Assembly: GCA_963676095.1 (NCBI GenBank)
Contig: OY781040.1
Location: 5,890,001 to 5,954,000 of the forward strand
Reading direction: 5' to 3'
Source of the DNA: G963676095 sp963676095
GTDB taxonomy: Bacteria; Bacteroidota; Bacteroidia; Bacteroidales; Prolixibacteraceae
Length of the DNA: 64,000 nt
The notes under the pieces are model-generated. The model was not told where the DNA came from. It did not search any database and was given only the letters and a program-made list of their open reading frames with translations. The stretch's first letter is position 1. Each line of letters opens with the position of its first letter. This document shows positions 52,769 to 60,491 of the stretch, piece after piece. A program made the translations under genes and the position numbers.

Positions 52769-52795
52769 AACACTAGCAGGGAGAGGCTCTCACAG
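52747..52795 (-). mobile_element. Third, very short copy of the group II intron 3' end
   Basis: On the minus strand TGTGAGAGCCTCTCCCTGC...GGCTACTCGAT corresponds to domain VI and the end of the introns at 26421 and 44652. Only ~49 bp are left. It follows AAACACAA, a likely R'' box pairing with GTTTGTTTAATT (51304), again at GT|T of the bottom strand. Confidence 0.65.
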
Positions 52796-52831
52796 GCCCG
52801 GGAAATGATCATTTTAGTTCAAATTAAAAAC

Positions 52832-52850
52832 CCACGTTCTATGAATGTGG
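52832..52850. repeat. IS200-type left-end hairpin
   Basis: CCACGTTC-TAT-GAATGTGG, an 8-bp stem with one mismatch and a 3-nt loop, lies 85 bp before the transposase start. IS200/IS605 elements have such subterminal hairpins as TnpA binding sites. Confidence 0.55.
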
Positions 52851-52934
52851 TCAGAGACGTTCCACGGGTTTGCCAGTTAATCGACCCATCCTTATCTTTT
52901 CAAAGTTGTCCCCACAACAAAGAAAGGATAAAAA

Positions 52935-53276
52935 ATGAGTCGATTTAAGAAGCTATCGCATGCGATCTGGCACTGTATGTCCCCTATCGTTTGGACACCT
53001 AAATATAGGTATAGAATATTGAAGGGAGAAATCAAAGTTGAGGTAGAACATTGCATCAAGGCTTTCTCCGCGCAGAAGGGCTGTAGCATAGAGGAGTTGA
53101 ACGTTCAGGAAGATCATGTTCACTTGGTCTTACTTGTGCCGCCCAAGGTTTCTATCTCAGACCTGGTTGGGATTTTGAAAGGCCGAACAGCTATTCGGTT
53201 GTTCAACAAGTACAAGAAGCTGAAGAGTCGCCCCTATTGGGGCAATCATTTCTGGTCCAAAGGTTATGAACAGTAA
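52935..53276 (+). pseudogene. IS200-family transposase, C-terminally truncated
   Basis: 113 residues instead of about 150. The Y1 domain start is normal (HAIWHCMSPIVWTPKYRYRIL), the HUH motif is present (DHVHLVLLVPP), and GNHFWSKGY is reached. Then EQ and a stop replace the segment with the catalytic tyrosine. It is therefore inactive. The right end of the element is missing. Confidence 0.85.
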
Positions 53277-53412
53277 ACACCAGCATACACACATGCGGTT
53301 TAGCAGATAAGGGTTTTTGGTAGGTGTGATAACGTCAAAGTCCGCTCCTACTTTCGGTTCGGATCAGATAATTTCAGAAGCACGCTTTCCCTTACTTGCC
53401 AAACTGCTGTCC

Positions 53413-53426
53413 GTTGCAGCTAATGC
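53413..53426 (+). other. R'-like box starting the Crp/SDR cassette
   Basis: GTTGCAGCTAATGC preceded by TGCTGTCC (as in TTGTCC before the box at 28504). Near the end of the second gene ACTGGCTACAAT (54969-54980) matches the reverse complement at 8 of 12 positions, all differences being transitions. Confidence 0.45.
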
Positions 53427-53454
53427 AAAGAAAGCGAAGTGTAAAAATGAGAAC

Positions 53455-54033
53455 ATGAATAATTTAATAGAAATTATAAAATTATATATAACTATTAGCG
53501 AACAGGAAATTCAATTGCTCCATAACGTTATAGATAAGAAAATCTATCAAAAAAATGAGACAATTTTCACTGAAGGAAAAATATCGGACGAAATCTATTT
53601 TGTTACAAAAGGGTGTGTGAGACTTTTTTATAATGTGGACGGTAATAATAAAACAGCTTTCTTTTATACCGAAGGACAATTTATATGTGCCGGGGAGAGC
53701 TATACTTATAGCATACCAGCTATTGAAAATTACCAAGCAGTAGAACAAACAGAAATATTTATTTTTACGAAATCAAAAATTGAAACTCTATTAAAAGAAG
53801 TTCCCAAATTTGAAGTAATTGCCAGAATTGCAACAGAGAATGAATTAATCACTTGTCAAAAGGTAATCGCATCATTTGTGACAAAATCAGCAGAAGAACG
53901 GTACATTGATTTGTTAAATACGCAGCGAGAACTATTCCAGCGTGTTCCACAGCAATATATTGCATCTTTTTTGGGAGTATCTCCTGAAACTTTAAGCAGA
54001 ATAAAAGCCCGGGTATTAAAAAAGAATTCTTGA
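53455..54033 (+). CDS. Crp/Fnr-family transcriptional regulator
   Basis: I start at the ATG at 53455, which gives 192 residues with the normal N-terminus (MNNLIEIIKLYITISEQEIQ); longer readings run through the cassette boundary. The cyclic-nucleotide-binding-type beta roll contains ETIFTEGKISDEIYFVTKGCVRLFY. The C-terminal domain QRVPQQYIASFLGVSPETLSRIKAR holds a winged-helix recognition helix. No cysteine cluster for an Fe-S centre is seen. A related short-chain dehydrogenase gene follows 64 bp downstream, a pairing often found in Bacteroidota, and may be its target. Confidence 0.85.
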   Translation: MNNLIEIIKLYITISEQEIQLLHNVIDKKIYQKNETIFTEGKISDEIYFVTKGCVRLFYNVDGNNKTAFFYTEGQFICAGESYTYSIPAIENYQAVEQTEIFIFTKSKIETLLKEVPKFEVIARIATENELITCQKVIASFVTKSAEERYIDLLNTQRELFQRVPQQYIASFLGVSPETLSRIKARVLKKNS

Positions 54034-54097
54034 TTATCGTCAAGAGAATTAAAGACTAATGGTCGTTACTTTGCAATTTAAATTCAAATATTAAAAA

Positions 54098-54982
54098 ATG
54101 ATGGAAGCAAAGAAAATTTTAGTTGCGGGAGCAACCGGTTATTTAGGGCGGTTCATAACTCAAGAATTGGTTGAAAGAAATTATGAAACTAAAATAATCG
54201 TTCGCAATAAAGAAAAGATAAAAATCAATGCTCCAAACCTTGAAATTCTGGAAGCACAAGTAACAAAACCCGAAACGCTAAAGGACATATGTAAAGGCGT
54301 TGATATGGTAATTAGCTCGGTTGGAATCACAAGACAAAAAGATGGATTAACATATATGGATGTCGATTATCAGGCAAATGCAAATTTGATTGATGAAGCA
54401 AAAAAATGCGGAGTGAAAAAATTCATTTACATTTCGGTTTTAAACGGAGAAAAGCTTAGACATCTAAAAATCTGCGAAGCTAAAGAGAAGTTAGGAGATT
54501 ATTTAAAATCTTCAGGGTTGGATTATTGTATCATACGACCTAATGGTTTTTTCTCGGATATGGGGGATTTCCTAAAGATGGCAAAAGGTGGAAGGGTTTA
54601 TCTTTTCGGCGATGGAAAATTAAAACTAAATCCAATTCACGGAAAAGATTTAGCTAAAGAGGTTGCTAATGCTATCAGTCAAGAGAAAAAGGAAATAAAT
54701 ATAGGTGGCCCAGATTTGCTTTCTCAAAATGAGATTGCAGAATTGGCTTTGAAAGCATACGGGAAAGCAGTTAAGATAGTTCATTTACCTGATTGGATAA
54801 GAAAATTTGCTCTTTGGAGCGTTAGAACATTTGCCAGTTCAAAAACATACGGCCCAATTGAATTTTTTATGACAACGATGGTTATGGATATGGAAGCACC
54901 ACAATTTGGTCAAGAAAAATTAGAAGATTTCTTTAATGAAGAAGTAAAAAGAATGAAGAGAAATAAGCACTGGCTACAATAA
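54098..54982 (+). CDS. NmrA/SDR-type NAD(P)-binding protein
   Basis: A 294-residue atypical SDR. Start MMEAKKILVAGATGYLGRFI with the NAD(P) motif GATGYLG; KFIYISVLNGEKL and CIIRPNGFFSDMGDFL match the complex I NDUFA9/NmrA-like group, which lacks a standard YxxxK. It probably binds NAD(P)H as a reductase or redox sensor. The preceding Crp-type gene and the R'-like box suggest both form one cassette. Its last codons (TGG CTA CAA TAA) overlap the candidate R'' box. Confidence 0.8.
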   Translation: MMEAKKILVAGATGYLGRFITQELVERNYETKIIVRNKEKIKINAPNLEILEAQVTKPETLKDICKGVDMVISSVGITRQKDGLTYMDVDYQANANLIDEAKKCGVKKFIYISVLNGEKLRHLKICEAKEKLGDYLKSSGLDYCIIRPNGFFSDMGDFLKMAKGGRVYLFGDGKLKLNPIHGKDLAKEVANAISQEKKEINIGGPDLLSQNEIAELALKAYGKAVKIVHLPDWIRKFALWSVRTFASSKTYGPIEFFMTTMVMDMEAPQFGQEKLEDFFNEEVKRMKRNKHWLQ

Positions 54983-54988
54983 GTAGGT

Positions 54989-55031
54989 GTTGTTGGGGGT
55001 ATCGCAGCCGTATTGTTGCGTTCACAAATTT
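54989..55031 (+). repeat. Copy 3 of the dispersed GTTGTGGGTATC repeat
   Basis: GTTGTTGGGGGTATCGCAGC...GTTGCGTTCACAAATTT, matching 20798-20842 and 48601-48647 with a few changes. It follows the last gene of the cassette region. Confidence 0.5.
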
Positions 55032-55165
55032 TTGAAATAAGTGAGGTATCATTTCTTTTTGTACACGGGTTAACTGAATGTATGGAATTATTCAATTCTC
55101 TTATCGTAACGTTTGACAAAATTTGCGGTAATATATGTATCTGCAAATTTTGAAACTTTAGTATA

Positions 55166-56683
55166 ATGAAAAGAATCAAACACCGATCTGTATTGTTATG
55201 TCTGTTGGTAATGTACGGGCTAAATTCGCCTGCCCAGATGGTTGGACAACAATTGGACAGCCTTTTTACGAAGATGGGGCGTCAACATATCCTTAACGGT
55301 AATGTGTTGATTGCTGAAAAAGGCAAAATAGTCTTTCAGAGATCTTTGGGCTATGCCGATTTAGAACAGCAAAAGAAAAACACCGGCGACTCCCGCTTTC
55401 AGATTGGTTCGGTTTCCAAGACCTTTACAGCCGTGGCGATACTTCAGCTGGAAGAGCAGGGCAAATTAAAGCTGGCCGACCATCTGGTTTGTTATTTTCC
55501 GGATTTCCCCTATCCTGATGTTACCATTTACGAGTTACTGGCCCACACATCAGGTATTCCTGACAAAGAAGAGCTGTTCATTCCAATTATCGAACGGGAG
55601 CCTGACCACGTTTTTACCAACAAGGATATCATCCCGGCAATGAAGGCATTGAACAAGCCTGTTGCCTTTACGCCTGGTAGTCAGTGGCGTTACTGCAATA
55701 TGGGTTATGCACTGCTGGCATCACTGGTAGAGAAGGTCAGCCGGATGTCTTTCGGCAATTATCTGAAACAGCACATTTTTTTACCGGCAGGAATGGAGCA
55801 CAGCTATTTGCTCCTTTCAGGGAAAACCTCGGCAGAAGAAGTCAAAGGTTATTTGGTACGTGCGCATTATCTGGGCGATATGGAACCCATTGAGAACAGC
55901 AAAAAAGTACATCCCTGGAGCTACAACATGCGGGAATTCGTAGGATGCACAAACATTGTCAGCACCACGCATGATCTGCTCAATTTCGATATAGCTTTGA
56001 CCGAAAATAAATTGCTGAAACCTGAAACCCTTGCCAAAATGCAAAATCCGTCGGAGCTGTCAAATGGCAGGCCCACAGTGGCAGACGGCGAATTTGGCAA
56101 GGCAGCGTATGGGCTGGGCTGGTTCGTTCTGGAAGATAGCAGTGCGGGTAAAATAGTGATGCATACCGGAAGAGAGCCGGGCTTTTTTACTTTTTTGCTG
56201 CGGGATCTTAGCCATCAAAGGACCATTATTATTTTGGATAACATGGAAAGTCCCGGTTTTGGAAGAGCTTGCAAGGAAAGTTTTAATATATTGAGCCAAA
56301 CCGATTATTTTCCGGAAATGAAGCATAAGGAATCCCTCTTTTTGGCATATGCAAAAAAACTGTATTCAGAAGGCCCTGATGAGGCAATTACTCTCTTTAA
56401 CCTGCTGAAGAGTGATACGGCACATTATTATGCGGATGAGCGGGAGCTTAATGATCTGGGCCTGGAGTTGCTGAATGACAAGCATTACAAATCTGCGCTG
56501 GAGGCATTGAAGTTGTGTACAATTCTGTACCCGGAAAGCTGGAATACTTATGACAGCTACGGCAAGGCATTATTGCAAAACGGGAAGAAGCCGGAGGCCA
56601 TACTGATGTATAACAAGTCTGTGAAGATGAACCCACAGAATGAACCGGGAAAAAAGATACTGAAACAGTTGTTGCAAAAATAA
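55166..56683 (+). CDS. Serine hydrolase, class C beta-lactamase-like, with TPR-like tail
   Basis: A 505-residue secreted protein (signal peptide ending SPAQ). The penicillin-binding-like fold shows FQIGSVSKTFTAVAIL with the nucleophile in SVSK, RYCNMGYALL (Y-x-N) and the HTG box in IVMHTGREPGFF. All three motifs are intact. After ~residue 375 a helical part with TPR-like repeats follows (YKSALEALKLCTILYPESW, YGKALLQNGKKPEAILMYN). Likely an esterase or peptidase; true lactamase activity is unlikely. Unlike the truncated relative at 47273 it is not in a cassette. Confidence 0.9.
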   Translation: MKRIKHRSVLLCLLVMYGLNSPAQMVGQQLDSLFTKMGRQHILNGNVLIAEKGKIVFQRSLGYADLEQQKKNTGDSRFQIGSVSKTFTAVAILQLEEQGKLKLADHLVCYFPDFPYPDVTIYELLAHTSGIPDKEELFIPIIEREPDHVFTNKDIIPAMKALNKPVAFTPGSQWRYCNMGYALLASLVEKVSRMSFGNYLKQHIFLPAGMEHSYLLLSGKTSAEEVKGYLVRAHYLGDMEPIENSKKVHPWSYNMREFVGCTNIVSTTHDLLNFDIALTENKLLKPETLAKMQNPSELSNGRPTVADGEFGKAAYGLGWFVLEDSSAGKIVMHTGREPGFFTFLLRDLSHQRTIIILDNMESPGFGRACKESFNILSQTDYFPEMKHKESLFLAYAKKLYSEGPDEAITLFNLLKSDTAHYYADERELNDLGLELLNDKHYKSALEALKLCTILYPESWNTYDSYGKALLQNGKKPEAILMYNKSVKMNPQNEPGKKILKQLLQK

Positions 56684-56715
56684 AATAGCTGCGCCGGAAT
56701 TAAGTTTCAAATTTT

Positions 56716-56770
56716 AAGCTAATTTTAAGAATTACTTAAACTAATTTGAAAGTGGAACGATAAATATTTG
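56716..56770 (+). promoter_or_regulatory. Promoter and probable response-regulator operator before the DUF2231 gene
   Basis: GCTAATTTTAAGAATTACTT from 56718, with AATTTTAAGAA at 56721-56731 and TTAAA after it, then a -7-like TATTTG at 56765-56770. The same arrangement precedes the rubrerythrin gene, with the same 44-nt distance from the motif to TATTTG. Confidence 0.55.
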
Positions 56771-56793
56771 CATGAACTTTAAAATCTAAAACT

Positions 56794-57273
56794 ATGTTTA
56801 CAGCAACACATTTACATGCAATGATCGTTCACTTTCCAATAGCTTTGGTACTGGTGGCTTTTGTGTCGGAATTGGCGGGCTTGTTATTAAAGAAAAAGTT
56901 TTACAGCCAGGCTTCGCTGTATTTGTTGGTGATGGCGGCTTTGGGTGCCGTTGCCGCTTATTTGAGCGGAGATGCCGCCGGAGAGGGAATGGACGGAGGA
57001 TCGTTGCAGCAGGCTTTAGAGGTTCACGAACTGGCTGCTACCTTTACGCTTTGGTTAACTGTTGCCGCTGCCGGTGCAAAAATAGGACTGGTCTTCCTGA
57101 AAAAAGAAATACGATGGCTTAAAGTAGTTGCTTTTATTTTATTGCTGGCTGCAAGCGGTAGCGTGGCCCGTACCGGTTATCTGGGCGGACAACTGGTATT
57201 TAAACATGCTGCAGGAGTGGAACTGGGTATTGGAAATTTAGGTAGTTTTCATGACCAGGAGGCAGATGACTGA
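56794..57273 (+). CDS. DUF2231-type membrane protein
   Basis: A 159-residue protein with four membrane helices. HLHAMIVHFPIALVLVAFVS at the start is the usual DUF2231 opening, with the histidines on the first helix; a GDAAGEGM turn, HELAATFTLW with another His, and TGYLGGQLVFKHAAGV follow. The conserved histidines suggest haem or metal binding, but the function is unknown. It is the first gene of a run with the response regulator (61 bp downstream) and kinase. Confidence 0.8.
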   Translation: MFTATHLHAMIVHFPIALVLVAFVSELAGLLLKKKFYSQASLYLLVMAALGAVAAYLSGDAAGEGMDGGSLQQALEVHELAATFTLWLTVAAAGAKIGLVFLKKEIRWLKVVAFILLLAASGSVARTGYLGGQLVFKHAAGVELGIGNLGSFHDQEADD

Positions 57274-57334
57274 ATGCGGGCTACGGATCAGGACGGTGAG
57301 GATGGTTAATTAAAAAAAACTTTAAACGAGATAC

Positions 57335-58012
57335 ATGCGAATTTTATTAGTCGAAGACGAGACCTCCATTTCCAATTTTCTTAAAGACGGATTGGAAGAG
57401 GAGGGTTTTGCCGTTGATATAGCCAGTAACGGAAAAACAGGCCTGCATTTGGCCCTGGATAACCTGGAGGAATACGATACCATTATTCTCGACTGGATGC
57501 TTCCGGGCCTGAGCGGAATAGAAATATGCCGGAATATCCGTAAAGAAAGCCTGGTAGTACCGGTAATTTTTCTGACTGCCCGCGATACTACCGAAGATGT
57601 CGTTTTTGGCCTCGAAGCCGGGGCCAATGATTATATTCGCAAGCCCTTTGCCTTTGACGAGCTGATGGCCCGTATCCGGGTGATGATGCGGGGTAAGGGA
57701 GGCGAGAACTCGGTATTCCGGTATGGCGAAATTACGCTTGATGTGGATTCGCATAGGGTATCCAAAGCCGGTGAAAATATAGAACTTACACAAAAAGAGT
57801 TTGCCTTGCTGGAGTTTTTGTTGCGTAACAAGGGAAAAGTAAGCCGGCGAACGCGTATTATTGAGAAGGTATGGGATGTCCACTTTGATTACGATACCTC
57901 CGTAATTGATGTGTACATCAATGCACTTCGCAAAAAGCTCGATGATAAAAACAGGGAATCGTTTATTGAAACTATTCGGGGAGTAGGCTACCGGATAAAC
58001 GAAGAATCATGA
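57335..58012 (+). CDS. OmpR-family response regulator
   Basis: A 225-residue protein. Receiver domain with acidic pocket ED (residues 7-8), phosphoacceptor Asp53 (IILDWMLPG), LTAR (Thr ~81) and KPF (Lys ~103). The C-terminal winged helix has the family pattern LTQKEFALLEFLLRNKGKV and VDVYINALRKKL, ending GYRI. The stop overlaps the kinase start (ATGA). The repeat TTTTAAGAA-n-TTAAA before 56794 and 59492 is a likely target. Confidence 0.95.
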   Translation: MRILLVEDETSISNFLKDGLEEEGFAVDIASNGKTGLHLALDNLEEYDTIILDWMLPGLSGIEICRNIRKESLVVPVIFLTARDTTEDVVFGLEAGANDYIRKPFAFDELMARIRVMMRGKGGENSVFRYGEITLDVDSHRVSKAGENIELTQKEFALLEFLLRNKGKVSRRTRIIEKVWDVHFDYDTSVIDVYINALRKKLDDKNRESFIETIRGVGYRINEES

Positions 58013-59403
58013 AACTACGCTTTAAAAATCGCATAGCCCTTTTTAATACGGCAGCGGCAGCAATTACCATGCTGGTGGTATTTGCTGCCGTGTACGCAGT
58101 GGTTTACATCACCACATACCGGCATCTTGACAGCAATATCCTGGAAGAAAAGGAAGAATTGTTTGCTCAGATAACGACCGTCGGAGATTCCCTCGTTTTT
58201 AGTCTGAATGCCGAATGGGAAGAGCTTGAGCATAATGGGGCAGAAGTGGACCCCGTTTTTTTACAGATTGTGGATAACCAGGGTGTGGTTGTTTTCCATT
58301 CGCGGAATTTAGAACGCGACCAGTTGCAATTTGCCGACCCTTTGACTACTGAGTTATTTTTTAATGTGGAGTTAAACGGGAAAAAAATCAGGCAGGGGCA
58401 ATTCCCCATTAAAACCGGAACGGGTAAGATACTCGGCCAGCTCGATATTGGCGTATCACAGGTCGATTCCATATTAATTCTCACCAATCTGCGCAATACA
58501 TTTTTTGCAGCATTTCCGCTGATGCTGATATTTTTTTATGCCGTAACCTCGCTGGCGGCTTCGCGCAGCATTAGTCCGGTGAAACAGCTTATAAGTTATG
58601 CCGAAAAAATGCATTACAACAACATAAATCAACGGTTGCCTCTGCCACAGCATCACGATGAAATTTACCAGCTTATGGCTACCATCAATGCATTACTCGA
58701 ACGAATTGAAACGGGACGTAACCGGGAGAAACAAATTACCTCCGACATTTCGCACGAACTGAGGACCCCTCTTACCGGTATTCGGGGAACACTGGAGGTT
58801 CTTATTCGCAAACCCCGTGAACCACGCCAATACGAAGAGAAAGTAAGGCAAGTGATCCAGGAAGTTGACACAATGAACCATACGATTAACCAACTATTGT
58901 ATCTGTCCCGCTTAGATTCCGGAAGTCTTTTGATTGTTAAAAAGCCCGTTAACCTGTATGATATGATGGTGTCCATCAAAAACAAATGGCTCTCGCGACT
59001 GCAAGAGAAACAGATGACCCTGCAACTGGAAATTCCGGAAGATACAGTTGTCCAGGCCGATTTTGGTTTATTCGAAATAATTCTGGGAAACCTGGTAAGC
59101 AATGCCGTTAAATACGGGTACGACCGTGGGCGATTGGTTTGTCGTTGGCAGGCGGAAACCGGGATTTTATCAGTTAGCGACAACGGGCCGGGTATTCCGC
59201 ATGAACATTTGCCTCATATTTTTGAACGGTTTTACCGGGTTGATGTTCCCGGAAGTTCTTCGGTACAAAGTACGGGCTTGGGGCTTTATATCGTGAAAAA
59301 ACTGGCCGGCATCCAAAACATAAATATCAGGGTAGAAAGCAAAATAAACGGAGGAACACAATTTGATCTGCATTTCAGTGACTATTTTAAAACAGGCTCA
59401 TAA
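58009..59403 (+). CDS. Membrane-bound sensor histidine kinase
   Basis: A 464-residue kinase with helices at about residues 10-35 and 163-184 around a ~125-residue periplasmic sensor domain. HAMP domain to ~235, HisKA with His249 (SDISHELRTPL), N box NLVSNAVKYG, G1 SDNGPGIPHE and G2 STGLGLYIVKKL. It overlaps the response regulator gene by 4 bp and surely forms its partner. The signal is unknown; the rubrerythrin neighbour hints at redox or peroxide stress. Confidence 0.95.
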   Translation: MKLRFKNRIALFNTAAAAITMLVVFAAVYAVVYITTYRHLDSNILEEKEELFAQITTVGDSLVFSLNAEWEELEHNGAEVDPVFLQIVDNQGVVVFHSRNLERDQLQFADPLTTELFFNVELNGKKIRQGQFPIKTGTGKILGQLDIGVSQVDSILILTNLRNTFFAAFPLMLIFFYAVTSLAASRSISPVKQLISYAEKMHYNNINQRLPLPQHHDEIYQLMATINALLERIETGRNREKQITSDISHELRTPLTGIRGTLEVLIRKPREPRQYEEKVRQVIQEVDTMNHTINQLLYLSRLDSGSLLIVKKPVNLYDMMVSIKNKWLSRLQEKQMTLQLEIPEDTVVQADFGLFEIILGNLVSNAVKYGYDRGRLVCRWQAETGILSVSDNGPGIPHEHLPHIFERFYRVDVPGSSSVQSTGLGLYIVKKLAGIQNINIRVESKINGGTQFDLHFSDYFKTGS

Positions 59404-59405
59404 TC

Positions 59406-59462
59406 TTTAGCTGATTTTAAGAAAGGTTAAAGATTGCTTTAATGATACCAGTACCATATTTG
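59406..59462 (+). promoter_or_regulatory. Promoter and probable response-regulator operator before the rubrerythrin gene
   Basis: TTTAGCTGATTTTAAGAAAG from 59406, with GATTTTAAGAA at 59413-59423 and TTAAA after it, and TATTTG at 59457-59462. Matches the region before 56794 in both sequence and spacing. Confidence 0.55.
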
Positions 59463-59491
59463 TGTATAATAATTAAGATAAAAAACGAAAA

Positions 59492-60196
59492 ATGAAAAAA
59501 ATTGTATCATTATCAGCACTCGCCGTATTTATCGGCTTGTTTAGTTCTTGTACTTCCTCCGACAAGAAAGAAACCAACCTGCAAACTCCTGTAAAGACCG
59601 AGATGGACGAAACACACGAAAAAAATTTGGCGCCTGACGAAGCTAAAACAAAGACCATCGCCGACCTGCAGGATGCATTTAAGGGTGAAACCACTGCATC
59701 GGCCAAATATGCCGCTTATTCCCAAAAAGCAGAACAGGAGGGCTATCATAATATAGCCTTGCTCTTTAAGGCTGCGTCTATGGCCGAAAATGTTCATGCC
59801 AATAACCATAAATCAGTACTTAAGGAATACGGTGCCGATATTCCGGCAGTAATGCCTGAGTATACCGTAAAATCGACAAAAGAGAATTTGCAGGATGCCA
59901 TTGAAGGAGAATCGTACGAAGTGGCGACTATGTATCCTGATTTTTTACGGGATGCCAGTAACTCTAAAAGTCAGTTGGCCCAGATAAGTTTTAATTATGC
60001 CTTCGAGGTAGAAAAAAAACATAAGGTAATGTATCAGAATGCCCTTGCCGCTCTGTCCGGAAATACGGTAAACGAACTGCCTCAGGTTTATTACGTATGT
60101 CCTACCTGTGGTAATACTTACGATCAAACGCCGCCGGAGCGTTGCGGCATTTCTATGACCAGTTCCGAAAAATTCTTTAAGATAAACAGTATTTAA
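59492..60196 (+). CDS. Rubrerythrin-like lipoprotein
   Basis: A 234-residue lipoprotein (GLFSSC, Cys20). The ferritin-like diiron domain is at ~53-190, with FKGETTAS (Glu66), SMAENVHANNH (Glu99, His102), AIEGESYE (Glu138/140) and FEVEKKH (Glu172/174, His177) as ligands. The C-terminal rubredoxin-like site has VCPTCGNTY (Cys203, Cys206) and PERCGIS (Cys218), but position 221 is Ser in place of the fourth cysteine. Rubrerythrins reduce peroxide and are normally cytoplasmic, so a lipid-anchored periplasmic form is unusual. The promoter region resembles that of the DUF2231 gene. Confidence 0.9.
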   Translation: MKKIVSLSALAVFIGLFSSCTSSDKKETNLQTPVKTEMDETHEKNLAPDEAKTKTIADLQDAFKGETTASAKYAAYSQKAEQEGYHNIALLFKAASMAENVHANNHKSVLKEYGADIPAVMPEYTVKSTKENLQDAIEGESYEVATMYPDFLRDASNSKSQLAQISFNYAFEVEKKHKVMYQNALAALSGNTVNELPQVYYVCPTCGNTYDQTPPERCGISMTSSEKFFKINSI

Positions 60197-60219
60197 GTTT
60201 GCAAAACGGTATATTAATT

Positions 60220-60262
60220 AAGTCCGGTATAGTGCGCCTGTGCAACATGCCGGACTTTTTTC
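60220..60262 (+). terminator. Rho-independent terminator after the rubrerythrin gene
   Basis: AAGTCCGG (60220-60227) and CCGGACTT (60250-60257) with a 22-nt loop, followed by TTTT. It lies 24 bp after the stop. The remaining 60263-60491 contains no gene I can support. Confidence 0.8.
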
Positions 60263-60491
60263 ATGAAAAATTTATCCGGGTCCGAATTCAGGGAATACAA
60301 TTTCGAATCGAGTTTCCCATAAGATATGAGAAAATGAATTCAAATTTAAAGCGCCTTCGTGATCCAAAGCACACCTGTAAAGAAGTCTGGCTTCCCCCTT
60401 TCGTATCTCCGATTATCCTCTCCGGATTTTGCTTAAAACGAGGTAAAAGTTAATCTTCCGGATCTTTCGGATATGCCGAAGTCGGATACAA

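Noticed and set aside
53317..53454. Longer N-terminus for the Crp-type regulator
   Set aside because: The added part is translation of the attC-like region and cassette boundary; the ATG at 53455 gives the normal length.
60199..60453. 84-codon frame after the rubrerythrin gene
   Set aside because: It spans the terminator hairpin at 60220-60262 and has no similarity to known proteins.
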